From NCBI GenBank assembly GCA_964035545.1, contig OZ037766.1, positions 3,404,501 through 3,468,500 of the forward strand: a stretch of 64,000 nucleotides of DNA. Direction: 5' to 3'. Below are positions 47,064 to 61,000 of the stretch, one piece after another. The notes under the pieces were generated by a model, which did not search any database, had not been told where the DNA came from, and was given only the letters and a program-made list of their open reading frames with translations. The stretch is from Bugula neritina (Eukaryota; Bryozoa; Gymnolaemata; Cheilostomatida; Bugulidae). The number at the start of each line of letters is the position of its first letter. Positions within the stretch are counted from its first letter, which is position 1. Made by a program: the position numbers and the translations under genes.

Positions 47064-50000
47064 GAGGTGCCTGCCTTAGAGTCTCAAGATTCAAGCCTAT
47101 AATGATCGTAACCTTTAGTTTTGTTTTAAATTACGGTCAACCTGAGTAGCAAATTTTGAATTACTATGAATAATATTTAGTTTTTTGTGGCTAGTAGTTA
47201 AATAACCTGTTATTCTAATTATAGCTTTCAGTTGTAAATTTGTAATTAAATTTGTAATTAAATAAAAAGATAAATAAAATGCTGTTCACAAACCACCTAT
47301 TACTGATTTTGTAAATTCCTGCGTACTGAAATGCAAAGCTTTTTTTCTTTAGGTATGGTAGCTACAGCATAATGCATTGACAATTTGATTTCATGTATTG
47401 ATATCAAAAGGTATTTTTTCCTACTATTGCTATATCAATATGTTTCAATAAATTCTATAAAGTTGGCAAAGGGTACCTATCAATTTTAAATTGGCTAATA
47501 GTCAATTTTTGAGGGGGAATTCAGTATATTAATACACCTTAGATTTGATTTGTAATTAACTACTATAAACACAATTTTTTATGATTTACTCGTTTACTAA
47601 TTTACTATTTCTTAACATAATGCAATAATTTGGCTTTCTATGGCCTCAGCTATGTTCAATGTTATTGTATTTTTAATCAACCATTGAGCGCAATATAAAA
47701 CAGCAACACAGTTCAATCTAAAATAACGCAGTTTGTTCCAAAACAGAGCAGCAAAAAAAATTTGAAGTTATTTAAAATGGGTTGAGAGGTTACATCAGTT
47801 TTTGTGTCTCTAAGTAAGAGTTATCTTTTCTTCTCAATGAACTCTAGCAATCCATGTAATATACATACAAGTACAAAGCTGAGTCGACAAAGAGTTGGAA
47901 AACAACAACTGGTGTTTTATAAACCTATGATCAGATTTACATTAAAGGAGGAGAGGGGGGCACAGCGTCAAGTATTAGTAAGAGAGCTTGTTGAGTTAGA
48001 GTTGTGATATTTTTCTTAAATAAAATAGATAGGACATTGTTTTTCAGCTATTGTATTTTCAACACTTATAGGGAATCTATATGTTAAAGAAGCAAGTCAA
48101 ATTCTGTCTTCGCCTTTTTTATATAAACTAGCACAGATTCTAAAATAATATTTTTAACTCACATTTATTTTAACTTGCCCACCTGAACATATTGCACCCT
48201 GATCACTGATATTAATTAGTTTACCCCAAAAGTTAGTTGAGAGATTGGTAAAATCAATGGACATAACTACATATTTTCCATAGTTTGTAGTACATTTGGG
48301 AATAGAGTTTTAACTCTAAACTTGTTGAAGTGTAGGAGCAGACAACTTTAGTACAACAAGCTTTAGATGCTTATTATAGTTTTACCTGTTAGTTATAAAG
48401 TGCTTAATATAATTTAATCGTGTAAATTGTATTCTATAGGAGAAAAGTTGAAAGATAAAGCAGTTTCTACACATGCAATCGTGCTCATATCAAGGAACTA
48501 AATAAAGCACAAGCCTTAAATCTCTCAACCAAAGTTATTCAAGACGTTGTTTCTCACATCTAATTAAAGAAAATAAATTATCTAAATTTTCAGTTTGATT
48601 AGATATAATTATGTATTTTACTAATCTTCCTTCTGTTTCCACATTTTTTTATATGGCAATTTTGGCAATATACATCTTTTCTGAAGCTTGTTATATGTAG
48701 CTTATGGTATAAAGATATGTATTAGTATAGCCTAAGGTTTCACCATCAGGAGTAATCATTCCTTGTCACAGCATTAAAGCGCTGATTTGTAGGAAAATGT
48801 CATTTCAACTCATGATCATACACTTTCCAAGTCTTAAAATATTAAATCAGTAAATAAATAAAAACAATTATATTTTAGCCTGTCATTTTTTATCAAAATC
48901 ATATTTTTGTAGTTGCTTTTTACTGCTTGAACTTGCTCTATAGTTTTCCCATAAATATTTAGCAGAGTTAAAAGAACTTCTGTATTACATACTTATAGTA
49001 AAAACAAACTGAAAGCTATCAATACAATTCATCTCCTGTGAGTACAGTTTCTACTCAGGGATAAAAATCTATAGATGCGTGGATATTATTTAATTTTTCT
49101 ATATCTAGGTTTGACTTAGCTTTGATAGTCTTTGTCTCGCATTGCTTGCCTGTATATAAAATGTTTTAATCGCTGTTGGAAAAGATTCACTGTTTGTCCA
49201 ATTGTATTTGCTGGTTATATATACAATGTGTACAGAAAGTTAAACTACCTTTTACATATGATCAGTATCTATAAAAACTCAAGCTATGATGCATCTTAGC
49301 GTTTACATGCTTGACAATTTGCATTACAGAGATTTTCATCCTTTATTTAACTATAATGACTGCTTTCAACTCCTGTATCTTCTGGCAAAACTGTCCCTCG
49401 TCATCTGTGTTGTTTTAGCTCATATTTTGTGATAGTAGTTGACAGTGAACTATTACTAATGAATGTGGAATTATAACCACCAGTAAAACCACATGCACTG
49501 GTGTCTCATTTTCAACCAAAAAAACTGACACCCTACAACAGATAAGCAAGAATAACTTACTGGTGAACTCTGGAATAGATAGAAATATTACAGCACCACT
49601 CTGTTTTCGTGTATCAGAACAACGGGTGGTCAATCAATGCGCTCTTCCTCCAACAACCAGCAGTTAACAAGCTACATTGCTAGTGCTCAGTAAAGCGTGT
49701 CAAGTATGGTTAATTATTATCGCAGTAAAATATGTAAAAAATAATATCATTAGTAGTCCACATACTTGAGGTCACACATAGGGCCATCTGCAGTGATATA
49801 TTCAGTAGAGTAGTACTACATGTTATAATAGTCTAATGCGACAGGATTGGCTGATTTATATCATGCTTCATATGATTACTCCTGTGTGCAATAAATATTT
49901 CAGAAGCTAGTTGGCTTTGTATAGCATCTGGTGGAACAGGAACATATGTGTTGTGATTGAGCGCACCAGAGAAGTGTAGGTACTTACCTAGTAGTGTGTA

Positions 50001-51700
50001 AGTCAACAGGGGTAAGTGAATTACAATTTTAGAAAGCTTGATCAGTGTTCTGTTAGCCATGTTGATGTTCAATGCATCCTTGTAAATTAGACTAGACATG
50101 CATAGTGCATGAATAGTTTTAGGCTGTGCATCTAATATGGGAGTATCTCGGAAGTGCAGTTCTCTCAAATTATATGCATGTTGTATTTACATGAAGTTTT
50201 ATGTAATCATCAATAAACAATGATCAAAATGAATTCATTTAGAATGACAATGATAATTTATGCAGTACATTATATTTGCTAAAACATCATATAGAGACTT
50301 TATTATTAAACTGTATACTCCATGTTTTTGCTGCTAACACTTATTTTTGAAAAAATGTTACTGAAAAATTGTTATACTTATAACAACAAATAATGTATGA
50401 AGTGTAGATGTTCTGATTTTTTGTCATGTGAGCTTGTCTTAGTTTGCTTTTGGCGATGACTCATCACCATTTATGAGTGTGATAAATATAGCTATTAGCT
50501 ATTTTCAATTTTCATGAAGAAAAATGTTTCAAATTTCTTCTTCAAAGCTTGATTTTTGGTCAAGAAACTTATCAACTTTACTGTTTTTGAAAATAACTTA
50601 TAACTAATATAATTTTATTATTCATTACTGTACTATTTAAAATCCTACTATATTTATAGCTTTACTTCCTGATATAGATACCATAAACAAAGCTGTTAAA
50701 TGCTGAAATAGCAGTCAGCACTTATATTTCTTGGCAATCAGTTGCAGTTATCTTAATTCTACTAGTGTTCCTAGAAGAGTGTTACTAGCTATAATAAGCT
50801 GAAATAGGCTACTATAGAAGGAATGTGGGGATTCTCAAAAATGTCTGTTATTAATTCACAGTTGTAGTCTAAAATTATCTCCTTCAGTGACATTCAAGCA
50901 CAAGAACCATGAATCCAAATAAAGTAATACTTGGCCATGTGTAGATGATTAGTGCATAACTTAAATAGAGACCGCATACTCTCTTTGCAGCCAACTACTT
51001 TCAGAATTTAGATGTTTAAAAGTTCAAACTGACAATACAATCATATTTATTAGATTGAGATAAGATTTATGTTAGTCTGACAGAGTGTGATTTAATCATT
51101 TCTGAACTCTATTGGATTCACTTTACAGTTTCTAACCATGAGCATTTTCCAACATTCTTCAGCAGATGAAAGCTTTTACATTGCGTCAAACTAGTAGCAT
51201 AGAAGTATAGGCTTTTTTTAAAAAGATAATGTGCAAATCTCCCAGGCAACCTGAATTTATGTCAATTATGATAGTTGATGTGAATCTCGTTATGGATGGT
51301 TTATAGTTATCCAATTTAAGTTCAGAGTTTAGTCACAGCAAAGATTTCAAACAAGTTTTTCAACCAACAATTTTAATGCTATAAACATATTGAATCAGAC
51401 ATTGTTCAGAATGATGCAGGAAATATTTCAGCTGAGACTAGAAAAACCTATTCTAGTGTTTATAATTGGTTCATAATAGCCTCGCCAAGCTAGTCTTTTG
51501 GCAAAAACATTATCTGGTATCTAGAACTATTTATGTAGGACTAAAAGTCAATGTTTTGAAAGAATAAAAAACCTATTAGCTAGAAATGTAAACATAACGT
51601 GGCATAGTCAATGCTTTATAGCACAGCTTTATGGATAGTGACAGATCTGTGATTTATTATGACAGTTTGCAGGGTTGGTATAAATAATCTGATTTCATTT
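47064..51700. other. Long stretch without a supported gene
   Basis: 47064 to about 48600 is the duplicated flank of gene D. From 48600 to 51700 I see ordinary non-repetitive sequence with short minus-strand open frames (49415-49633, 49833-50168) that lack splice or family support. Confidence 0.5.
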
Positions 51701-51786
51701 ATATTATTACTTGTTCTATTTTAGTAGTAGATCTATCCAAGCCATAGTACGAGTTCTACACTCACTCACAGTCTGCAACTACAGCT
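51679..51786 (+). promoter_or_regulatory. Candidate promoter and leader of the large gene
   Basis: TATAAATA at 51679-51686, about 100 bp before the ATG. An acceptor-like ttgttctattttag ends at 51724, so an upstream leader exon is an alternative. Confidence 0.35.
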
Positions 51787-52086
51787 ATGGAAACTGGTGT
51801 AGAAGTTTCACTAGACCCTCACATCAGTGAAAATGAACTTCGAATGTTGGAGTACGGCAAAAAAGAGCAAGACTTTCTCCAGTTCATCAATCACATCAGA
51901 CGAGAGAGAGATACTGCTGTGACTCCAGACCAACCAGCGCCAAGACCTCTTCACCCAAAGGGCATTCAGTGTCTTCTCGCTCTTACTAAACTCTTGGAAG
52001 AAACAGTCAAACTGAAGCAAGCGGAGATCAATTCTATCAAAGACTCTGAAGATCTCAATGAGTTGCGCAGACAAGCAGAAAGAATG
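51787..52086 (+). CDS. Large gene, coding exon 1
   Basis: 100 codons from ATG in the context acagctATGG, ending AGAATG before donor GTATGT, phase 0. Predicted alpha-helical, with acidic and basic residues typical of a coiled region at 65-100. Confidence 0.75.
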
Positions 52087-55000
52087 GTATGTTACAGAAC
52101 TTGTGTACAAGATAGTATTGGTTGGAATTTATTGGCAGCAGATCTTCAAAGATATGTCAAATGCTGCTGAATTGGATGCTGAATCTATAATGTGCTAGCC
52201 ATAATATGATGTTGGTTTTGCATTTGGTTTGGTTAAGTTAGTTATAGTAAGAAGAGAGCGGCTCTGGTAAAACTAAATGTACCGCAGCTGCAATTTGATG
52301 AGCCGAAATGTTGCATAAGTAATTTAGAATACATGTTAAAGCCTATGCAGCTGAACCTGACAACATCATCAATTTTAAAGAGAGAAGCATAAATCCACAA
52401 TTCTTAGTGTTATAGTTTTAGTATTGCTCAAATAGAACTCTGTATATATTAAGTGTGAAACTCAACTTTCAATCTTAGCTAAGCAGAACTCATATATTAT
52501 ATCTAGTTAATCTTCAATGTAAGCAACTTTACATGCAGGAAGTAAAATATTTCAGTAGAGAAAAAGTTAATTAATCCATTACTATACAACACCCAAAATT
52601 TGTCATTTGCAACATAAAAGCTCAGAACTTAATCTGGTTGAAGAACCATTTTCTGGTAAACCATGTTGTCACCATCATCTTTAATTTGACCAAATTTTCT
52701 ACAACCCAGCACAATATGTGTATATACACTGCATGTACTGGTGAAATCAGCTGTATATATTGAATGCTTGAATCACACAACTCATGTACCACCATCATAC
52801 ATATTATGATCTATATTTTCTATTCTTGTATGACTGAAGCTTGCAGTAAACATATTACGAACTGAGGTTTGCAATGAGTGGGAAGGCTGGTGTAGTTTCA
52901 TTTTGCTCCCTGTATAACTAGTAGAACAGAAATGCTTTTTAGTGATTGTCATCTACTCAATAGAATTGATATCTGATGTGTATATAGCTGCATTTCACTT
53001 TTTTAATCTTCAATTGACCTGGGCATTAGTTGTTGAACTGATTGCTTCACTGTTCTCACCTAGACAACTGTAGGTCTGTGTTTCAGTATGAATGTCATTT
53101 CAATTTCACCTTCTAACAACTCATTTAGGAAGTAACTTGAAACAGAATTATAATTTGTCACTTCATAAGATACCAGTTGCTAGTAGCTTAGTAATGAAAG
53201 TTCTAATTGTAGCCTCAAGTACTGGTTCCTGGTCAACATTCACAGACTAATGATTCAGTCGTTATGACTCAGATCATTGAGGCTTATGCAACCAGCTTTT
53301 TGCTTGGCTTATATCTTTATTTAGTAATTAGTAGTTTAGTTTGACTTGTCGAGAATATAGTTGTTGGTCACGCAGCTGTGGGTCACGCAGCTGTGGGTCA
53401 CGCAGCTGTGGGTCACGCAGCTACGGGTCACGCAGCTACGGGTCACGCAGCTGCGGGTCACGCAGCTGCGGGTCACGCAGCTACGGGTCACGCAGCTACG
53501 GGTCACGCAGCTACGGGTCACGCAGCTACGGGCCACATAGTCGTTGGTCACTTAGTTGTGAGCTTAGCAGTGGTCAGTCACTAAGTTGTTTGTCTTGTAA
53601 GTCGTTTGACAAAATATGCCCTTGAATCAAATATCAATATGCAGTAACTTGGGGATTTGCCAAATGTTTTATTACATTTTTTTTTAATTTCAACATATTT
53701 ATACATTGAATCACATCTATTTTGTACAAGGAAAAATCATTTGGAGCTATAACATTATGCAATAGTTTGTTATTTTTTAACTTCAAACCCATGCATTACT
53801 GATGGTAATAATTTATATTTGTTTTATAATGAATTGGTGCAACTATTGGTGTATGTTAGTATATTTATTTAATATAGTGTACACAGTTATCAGTTTGTAT
53901 TATCATAATATAATATACACAACTATTGGTTTATGTTAATATATTATATAATATAATGTAAGAAAGCTATTAGCTAATAAATGATGGAAGTTTTGACGTG
54001 ACCTGTCACATACTTCATCTGAAAGTTTTGCTCTTGTAGAGTCTGATAGATCATAAAAATTTTCACTTTGACTCGCCCACAGTCGAAGGAGGGAACAACA
54101 GTGATGATCAATCTTTTATTGAAGACTACAGATCAAGTCGTCTTCAAATCGATCAAGATCACAATGATAACCATAAAACTAAGGTAAAATAATAATTTGT
54201 CCTACTTGACATAGACCAATGATTTTCAGATTATATCTGCTATGAAATCGAAAGAATACATATGTCAAGTTTGAGCAATTTTTAGAACAAGTTAGTAAAA
54301 GTTTTAGCCATACAAAATTGAATTTTCTAAGTATTATTTTCTTTATGTTTTAATGTCATAAGTCACCTTCTATCTCGAAAAATGATAGCTGCACTAAGTA
54401 GAGTCAAGTGAATTAAAGTGGTATACATGGTATTCTATTGTGATTTCTAGTCTCTGCGAGTTGGCACTCAAATGTTGTCAGGAACACTCGGACGGGTAAA
54501 GACTAAGTTCCTAAAGACGTCTGCAAGTAGCAAAGAGTCGCCGACCATTGAAAACAAGAAATACCCGGCTGTGACACCAAACAGCAGCAGCTCAGCATTT
54601 GGTCAGCGAAAGAACAAACATTATGGTTAGTTCAAAGACTAGTTGCATCTTTGAAGCTAAATTCCTCTATTTTACAAACAAGTATACTAACTAGCATGAA
54701 ATACAGGCATGTGACATGTTGAAATATCTCTGCTTACAACCATAGTTAGGGAATTATGACGCATGCAGCTCTACTTGCATGGGTTTCCATCAGCTCCAGG
54801 AGAGAAACATTGGCCACCGGAATGGGCTGCACAGTTTCCACTACTTTGTTTATATCATTTTAAAACCATGCTGGTATATTAAAGCATGTCTGACACACTT
54901 CCCTTATGCAGTATAGTAAAATATTTATATGTATTTCAGCTATCATCTACATACTGTTTGAAGGTTCTATGCTCGAACAAACAAATTTTGTGTTCATGCT

Positions 55001-58000
55001 TTTATTTGGCCCAGAACTCTGTGTTTTTATAAGACTAATAGTACATGTACTGTACCTATTACTCACTTTCTTCACATACTATTCTTAGCTGCTGCAACAC
55101 ACAGCTTAAAAATTTGAACCTCAAACTGGCCAAGGTGCATATAAATCTTTCAAATGAAGTATATATCAGAGAAGTTTTAATTAATTGAAATATATATTGA
55201 TAGATTGATATAACTTATACTATGCACCTAATCATGTTTCAGAGTACGGTCAGTCACCTCATGGAGTTGCTGGTTTGGTGCATACATCTAGCAATGAATT
55301 ACTGAGTGAGTTTCATGTCTAAACTTAGGTTTTGACGTTACATATGTACCAAAACATTAATGGAAATCAGAGATTTAACTTCTGGAAATGTATTTGTAAA
55401 GGTTTTATATCAAAATGATTGGTTTGGATAACAGCTTAGCTTTTGATGTCAACACTAACCACTTTAGCTATGAGAGTATTTCCACATTGTTCTCCAATAA
55501 CCATCTCACTCAGATAAGCGGTAGGGGGGGGGCTGTTGGATGCCCGCTTACATGTTATAGCTGTGTTTGTTCTTGGTGCAAATTGCATACAGTCATTGCA
55601 GATATGTCTAACCGTCGTCATCGACTACGTCTACCACTAATAAGCATCAAACTGGCCGAGTTTTGTGACTGTCAGGGTGCTTGTTCGTGTAGCCAGAGAA
55701 ACTGCAATAGCTTTTATCAGAGACGGTTGCTAACACCGCCTACACCCTCAAGTTTGGGGGGTGTGTGGTGTGGCTCCATGGTTGATGAGTCAGCTGTAGA
55801 TCCTATTACAATAGAAGATCCAGTTTGTGGTTGGTGATTTAGTTATAGCTTATTGTGCTTTGCTCAACCTTTATTCTTCTCTACTAACATATACTAAACA
55901 AAACTCTAATGCTCCTTTGCACATTCCTGCTTAATTTCAGTTTGCTCTAACAGCTGTTTGGTAAACACATTGTTGCTTTTTTTTGTTCCTGGAAGTGATG
56001 GCTACAGACTATGAATATATTAAGTAATTCAATTTTATTTCTACATTTTTCTTGTTTCCATTCTTGATTTTTATTCGTGTATTTGCTTCCTATAAAATTC
56101 AAGTTTTAAAGTACCCTAGTACAACTAGCTATTCAACTCCTATCCATACTACTTAGACATAATATATGTATATAGCTGAAGTTTTTGTTTATATTATCAG
56201 TAAATAATTTAGTTTACTGTGTTTTTTCCTTTAGCTACAGTAGGAAGTGGGGGATTATCCTCCCTCAATGGGTTTCAGAGAACCTCATATAACAGGCACA
56301 TGTCTGAAGCACCCAAGACAAATCAGTCTGGAAATGATGAAGAGGTAAGCTGTAATGTTGAGATTCCTAGTATCTCTTACAGTGTAGTGGGTAATATGCT
56401 GTCTTGCAGGTTGTAAGTCTCTGGTTTGATTCCTGGTGGGGGCAATTATTTTACAAGTGATTTGGGTCTTCAGTGGTGGAGTAGTATTACTGCAGGGAGT
56501 TGAGGGGCTGGTGGAGCCTAAGAACTAATGGAGTAGTAAGGGAGGGGGCAGTGACGTTTTGGAGAATTGGGTGGAATGTAGTCTTTAGATTTTCCAGTAG
56601 TTCCCATAGTATAATATGATAGCATGCTAGCTTGCAAGCTGTAATTTTGTCTGTGGTTTGGTTCCTGGTGGGGGCAGAAGTCTCAGAATAAGCAATTAGT
56701 TTTCTGGTGGTAATTGAGAAATCTTGATGTGATGATTGTTTAAATTAACTGTTTGAAAGTCAAAGGAGCTGTCATTCTCTTATGAACATGTTAAACAATA
56801 GTATAACAATAGGGTGAAAATTCCGTTACTTTTATATAGTAGCTTCTGATATTTACAGTAAGTAGGTATATCACTAAAGCTCTGCAACAATTTGAAAACT
56901 GAAAGAGCATTTAAAAAAAATTAATTTGCTTGATTTCCTTTACAACATAGTGATAAATAATTTATTTTTCTAGCATAGTAGAGTTGACCCTTGATGGTTT
57001 GTTTGTTATTGAAGTTATAAGAGAATGTATTTTGTTTTACAATTATAGCAATTATGCAGCTGCTAAAATAGGATATTTCATTTGTCCCACTCTTTCAAAG
57101 AGTTACGACATTCGCATCACTTTGGTATTGTTATTCAATTAATGGAAGAAATTCTATGAATCAATCAATATAAATAACAATAATATGTCAAATTGGAGAA
57201 TTCTGCAGTAAACAAATGCATTAAACATTTAGGTATGTAAGTTTAGTCATTTCATTAGCATATTATTGTAATATTATTTTTAAAGTACTACATGCATTTT
57301 GTAAATAACACTATTAAAAATATATTCTTTCTTATTCAGTTAATGCCATATAAAAATTTGATAGTCATACTAATGAAAGTATTACCAAAATTCTAAAAAC
57401 ATATTATGCAAACTATTACAGATCATTTTCCTGAAAACTTCTAGCTGGTTGAGTGTCATACAGCACATTTTGAGTTTTTTTATTATAAGTTTTGGTTTTA
57501 ATGGTTACAAGTTACAAAACACACTCGTCACCAACTTTAGGCTGTAATTAGTATGATCTCCTCAGTTTCTCATTCAATCTGTATCATTATTTTGAATGAC
57601 TCATTATTTACTTAATATTCCTAAGGCAAATAAATCTACATCCATACCACACCTCCACCTTATCCCTTCCCCACCCACTCACCAACACTCTTATTTTGTT
57701 GAAAGGAGAGAGTGATTGTAGAAGTTTTTCTCCTGTAGTGTACAAACTCTTTGCAATTACAGTTTGATTAGTACAATTTACATATAACACCTAATTTTGT
57801 TCTTTTTTATAGGTCTTTTATACAGTAAATAACCATATCGAGAGTATGAATATTAACTATACAACTATAGTAGACGCAATATTTTGCTATGTAAATAAAC
57901 ACATGTATATGGTTTGATGACTGTGTTAATGTGAATGCTATTAGTGTTACCTAATCATATGACGTGACAGAAAAAACATTTTATTTGCTCTTCTTTCAGT

Positions 58001-61000
58001 AAAATTTCAGTCTTGGCATCTNNNNNNNNNNNNNNNNNNNNNNNNNNNNNNNNNNNNNNNNNNNNNNNNNNNNNNNNNNNNNNNNNNNNNNNNNNNNNNN
58101 NNNNNNNNNNNNNNNNNNNNNNNNNNNNNNNNNNNNNNNNNNNNNNNNNNNNNNNNNNNNNNNNNNNNNNNNNNNNNNNNNNNNNNNNNNNNNNNNNNNN
58201 NNNNNNNNNNNNNNNNNNNNNTGATATTGCATAGTGGGAAGTAGCAGAATATAATTAATGCCCATCCCTATCAACTATCAACATGATCACAGTCTCTGAA
58301 ATAACTGTGCAATGTGCACTACTTATACTTAGTTTATAAGATATACATCACGCATATCATATCTTTTCATATATTGCACCGTACGTCGTGTAGTTGGTAA
58401 AGAAAACCTTAGCTATTTCTTAAATATCACCAATTAAACAAAACTTTTAGCATATAATCTAGATTTGGAAAGTTATTCTGTTAAGTCAGATAGGCTACTG
58501 ATGAAACTGTACCAATTTGGTATTTTTTTCTAGTTTCTAATAGAACTCCAACATTTGGAAAGTTAATACAGGTTCATTAAAAATTTGTTTGATGCCCAGT
58601 TTAAATGTTGAAAGCTAAAGTCCCCTTTTTAATGAATATAAGTTTATTGTATAATTTATAATCTATTTTTATTTATAAGTAAAAAACTTAAAGAAATATG
58701 TGCATATTAAATGTTTGGATGCTTGCTTTGCACTGGCATGAGATTTATAAAAACATGTTTCATTGTCCTTTAGAGTTATGTCCCATGACAAGGCCACTAC
58801 ATCTCCCAGATCCCAACCTGCAAGCACCAACTCTAGAGGTCTCCAAACACCTACGATTACCAACACAATACCTGGTGAGAACAATTCTTGTTTTCAATTA
58901 TTAAATTTTTTGTAAAACTGAATGTGTTTATTCATTTAAGATATTACAGCTTGTTTTTGAAGCTTCATTTAAATTGAGTTGATGTGCATGCTTTTTCATG
59001 CATAGCATGTTTTGGGTAAGGCCTACGTTGGTTACTTGGCTGATAGACACCAATCTACTCCCACTTGAGTTGAAAGTGATGTTTTGGCTTGCAGTTTGGC
59101 AAAGTAACACTCGCCAATCTAATTGATTATTGATTATTGGGCAACTTGTCGCTGCGACCTGCTTCGTTTGAATGTAGGTCAGGCATCAAACCTTGGCACT
59201 ATAGCATTATACTATACTACTATACTATGTTATACTACACTGTACTATACTATACTATTCTACACTATATTACACTGTACCATACTATATTATACTATAT
59301 GCTATACTATATTACACTGTACCATACTATATTATACTATGCTACGCTATACTATATGCTATACTATATTACACTGTATTATACTATATTATACTATGCT
59401 ATACTATACTATATGCTATACTATATTACACTGTATTATACTATACTATATGCTATACTATACTATATGCTATACTATACTATGCTATACTATACTATAT
59501 TATACTACACTATTCTACCCTACACTATACTGCACTATATACTATACTACACTGTACCATACTATGCTGTACTATTTATTGTACTACACTACACTATACT
59601 TTACAAAAGCATTGCTTGTTGTAGAAGAGGCTGATCATTCACGTCAGGTTTCAGTGAAGAAAGATTCGGACCAGACAGACCTTGAGGCAGTCAGAAATTC
59701 TATGCATTTGAGTAAAGATTTTGCTAAAAAGTTGGAAAAATGGGTTTCAAAGTCTAAACCTGATAACAAAGGTATGGAATCAGCGATAAGCAGTGATATA
59801 AATTGCTATTAGTTTGTTTACTGAAAATAGTTGAATAAAATGTTGAAAGCTGTTTCAGGTTGGTAAATATTTCTTAAAAGATCTATAAATTCATGCATAA
59901 CTAGACTTAGCTTGCTGTGATATAGCCCTTGCAGTATATGCATACTTGATATGTCTAATATAGTAGTGTACATACCAGCACATATTTTCAGTATAGCATT
60001 CTAGTCTTAGCTTTCTAGATGCTACATTCATTACAAGCTGCATTTATGATTCACAGTGAATGACATTCATAGCGTTGGCTACTCAACATATTGTCACTCT
60101 AGATAAATGTTTCCTTAATATTGCACAGTTTGCCTCTGTCAATTATGCAAATTAAGTTAGTCCAAGCCAATGTGTTGTGATATATTTTGTTTCATCTCCG
60201 TTTCTTGAATCACGTCAGAGTGCAGGTCATGGCAGGTCATTGCGGAAGCGAACATCTACCATTCGCGTCTGTATTGTTTTCAAAGCAGTATCAATGAGCA
60301 ACTATAACTCATTTAGTTTTCATTGAGTTGCATGTGACTTTTATATTTCTATTGCAAGACCAAGTTAATACAGTTATATAGAAAGGAGTTTTCTTTCCTT
60401 AATTTATGCAAGAACATTCAAATGGCATTTGGTATCTTACAGCATAAACGCTCAGGTTAATGAAAATTATTTATAAATAAAAAAACAAAGTAATGTATGT
60501 TGTTGTTATCAGTTTTATTACTGTGATTATTTATTGTTTAGATAATCAATCGAAGCAGTCAACAAACCAGTCTAGACCTAAAGGTGGTAAAAAGAAAGGT
60601 AAAACCTTCAACCGGCAGCGATCTATGTCAGCTGATCGAGCAGGTTTGCTGGCCGGGAGGAATGATGCTGAGTTTGAGGAGAAACTTCGGCAGTGGGGAA
60701 TCAAGCAAGCCTGTGATCCTGGCTACTACCTAGAGGGCCGTCAGTAAGTGTTAATAGGTTTTTTTTTATAAAACTTGATCAAGGGCTAATATTTTTGAAG
60801 AGTTATGTAATTAGATGCCAAGACATGTGAAATCACTTGCCTTTTTAATGTAAAGCGCCCTATTGCAAAATATAGTGCTTTTTATCCTAATAATCTGCTT
60901 AGAATTAGTTTTAAGTAATAATATTATATATTGAATTTTTGACCAAATCAATTGTTTGATGAGAACTATACACAATTCAAACCTTTTTTATATTTGTATT

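Noticed and set aside
49833-50168. 111-codon minus-strand frame beginning RELHFRDTPI, reminiscent of a leucine-rich repeat
   Set aside because: Only one or two LRR-like lines, no splice partners or second copy, so chance is as likely. The frame at 49415-49633 is no better.
54906-55088. Hydrophobic 60-codon frame in intron 3
   Set aside because: AT-rich chance frame with no phase-matching splice sites.
59123-59812. 229-codon frame rich in Tyr/Thr/Leu
   Set aside because: Mostly pentanucleotide satellite. Only the part from 59625 on is supported as an exon.
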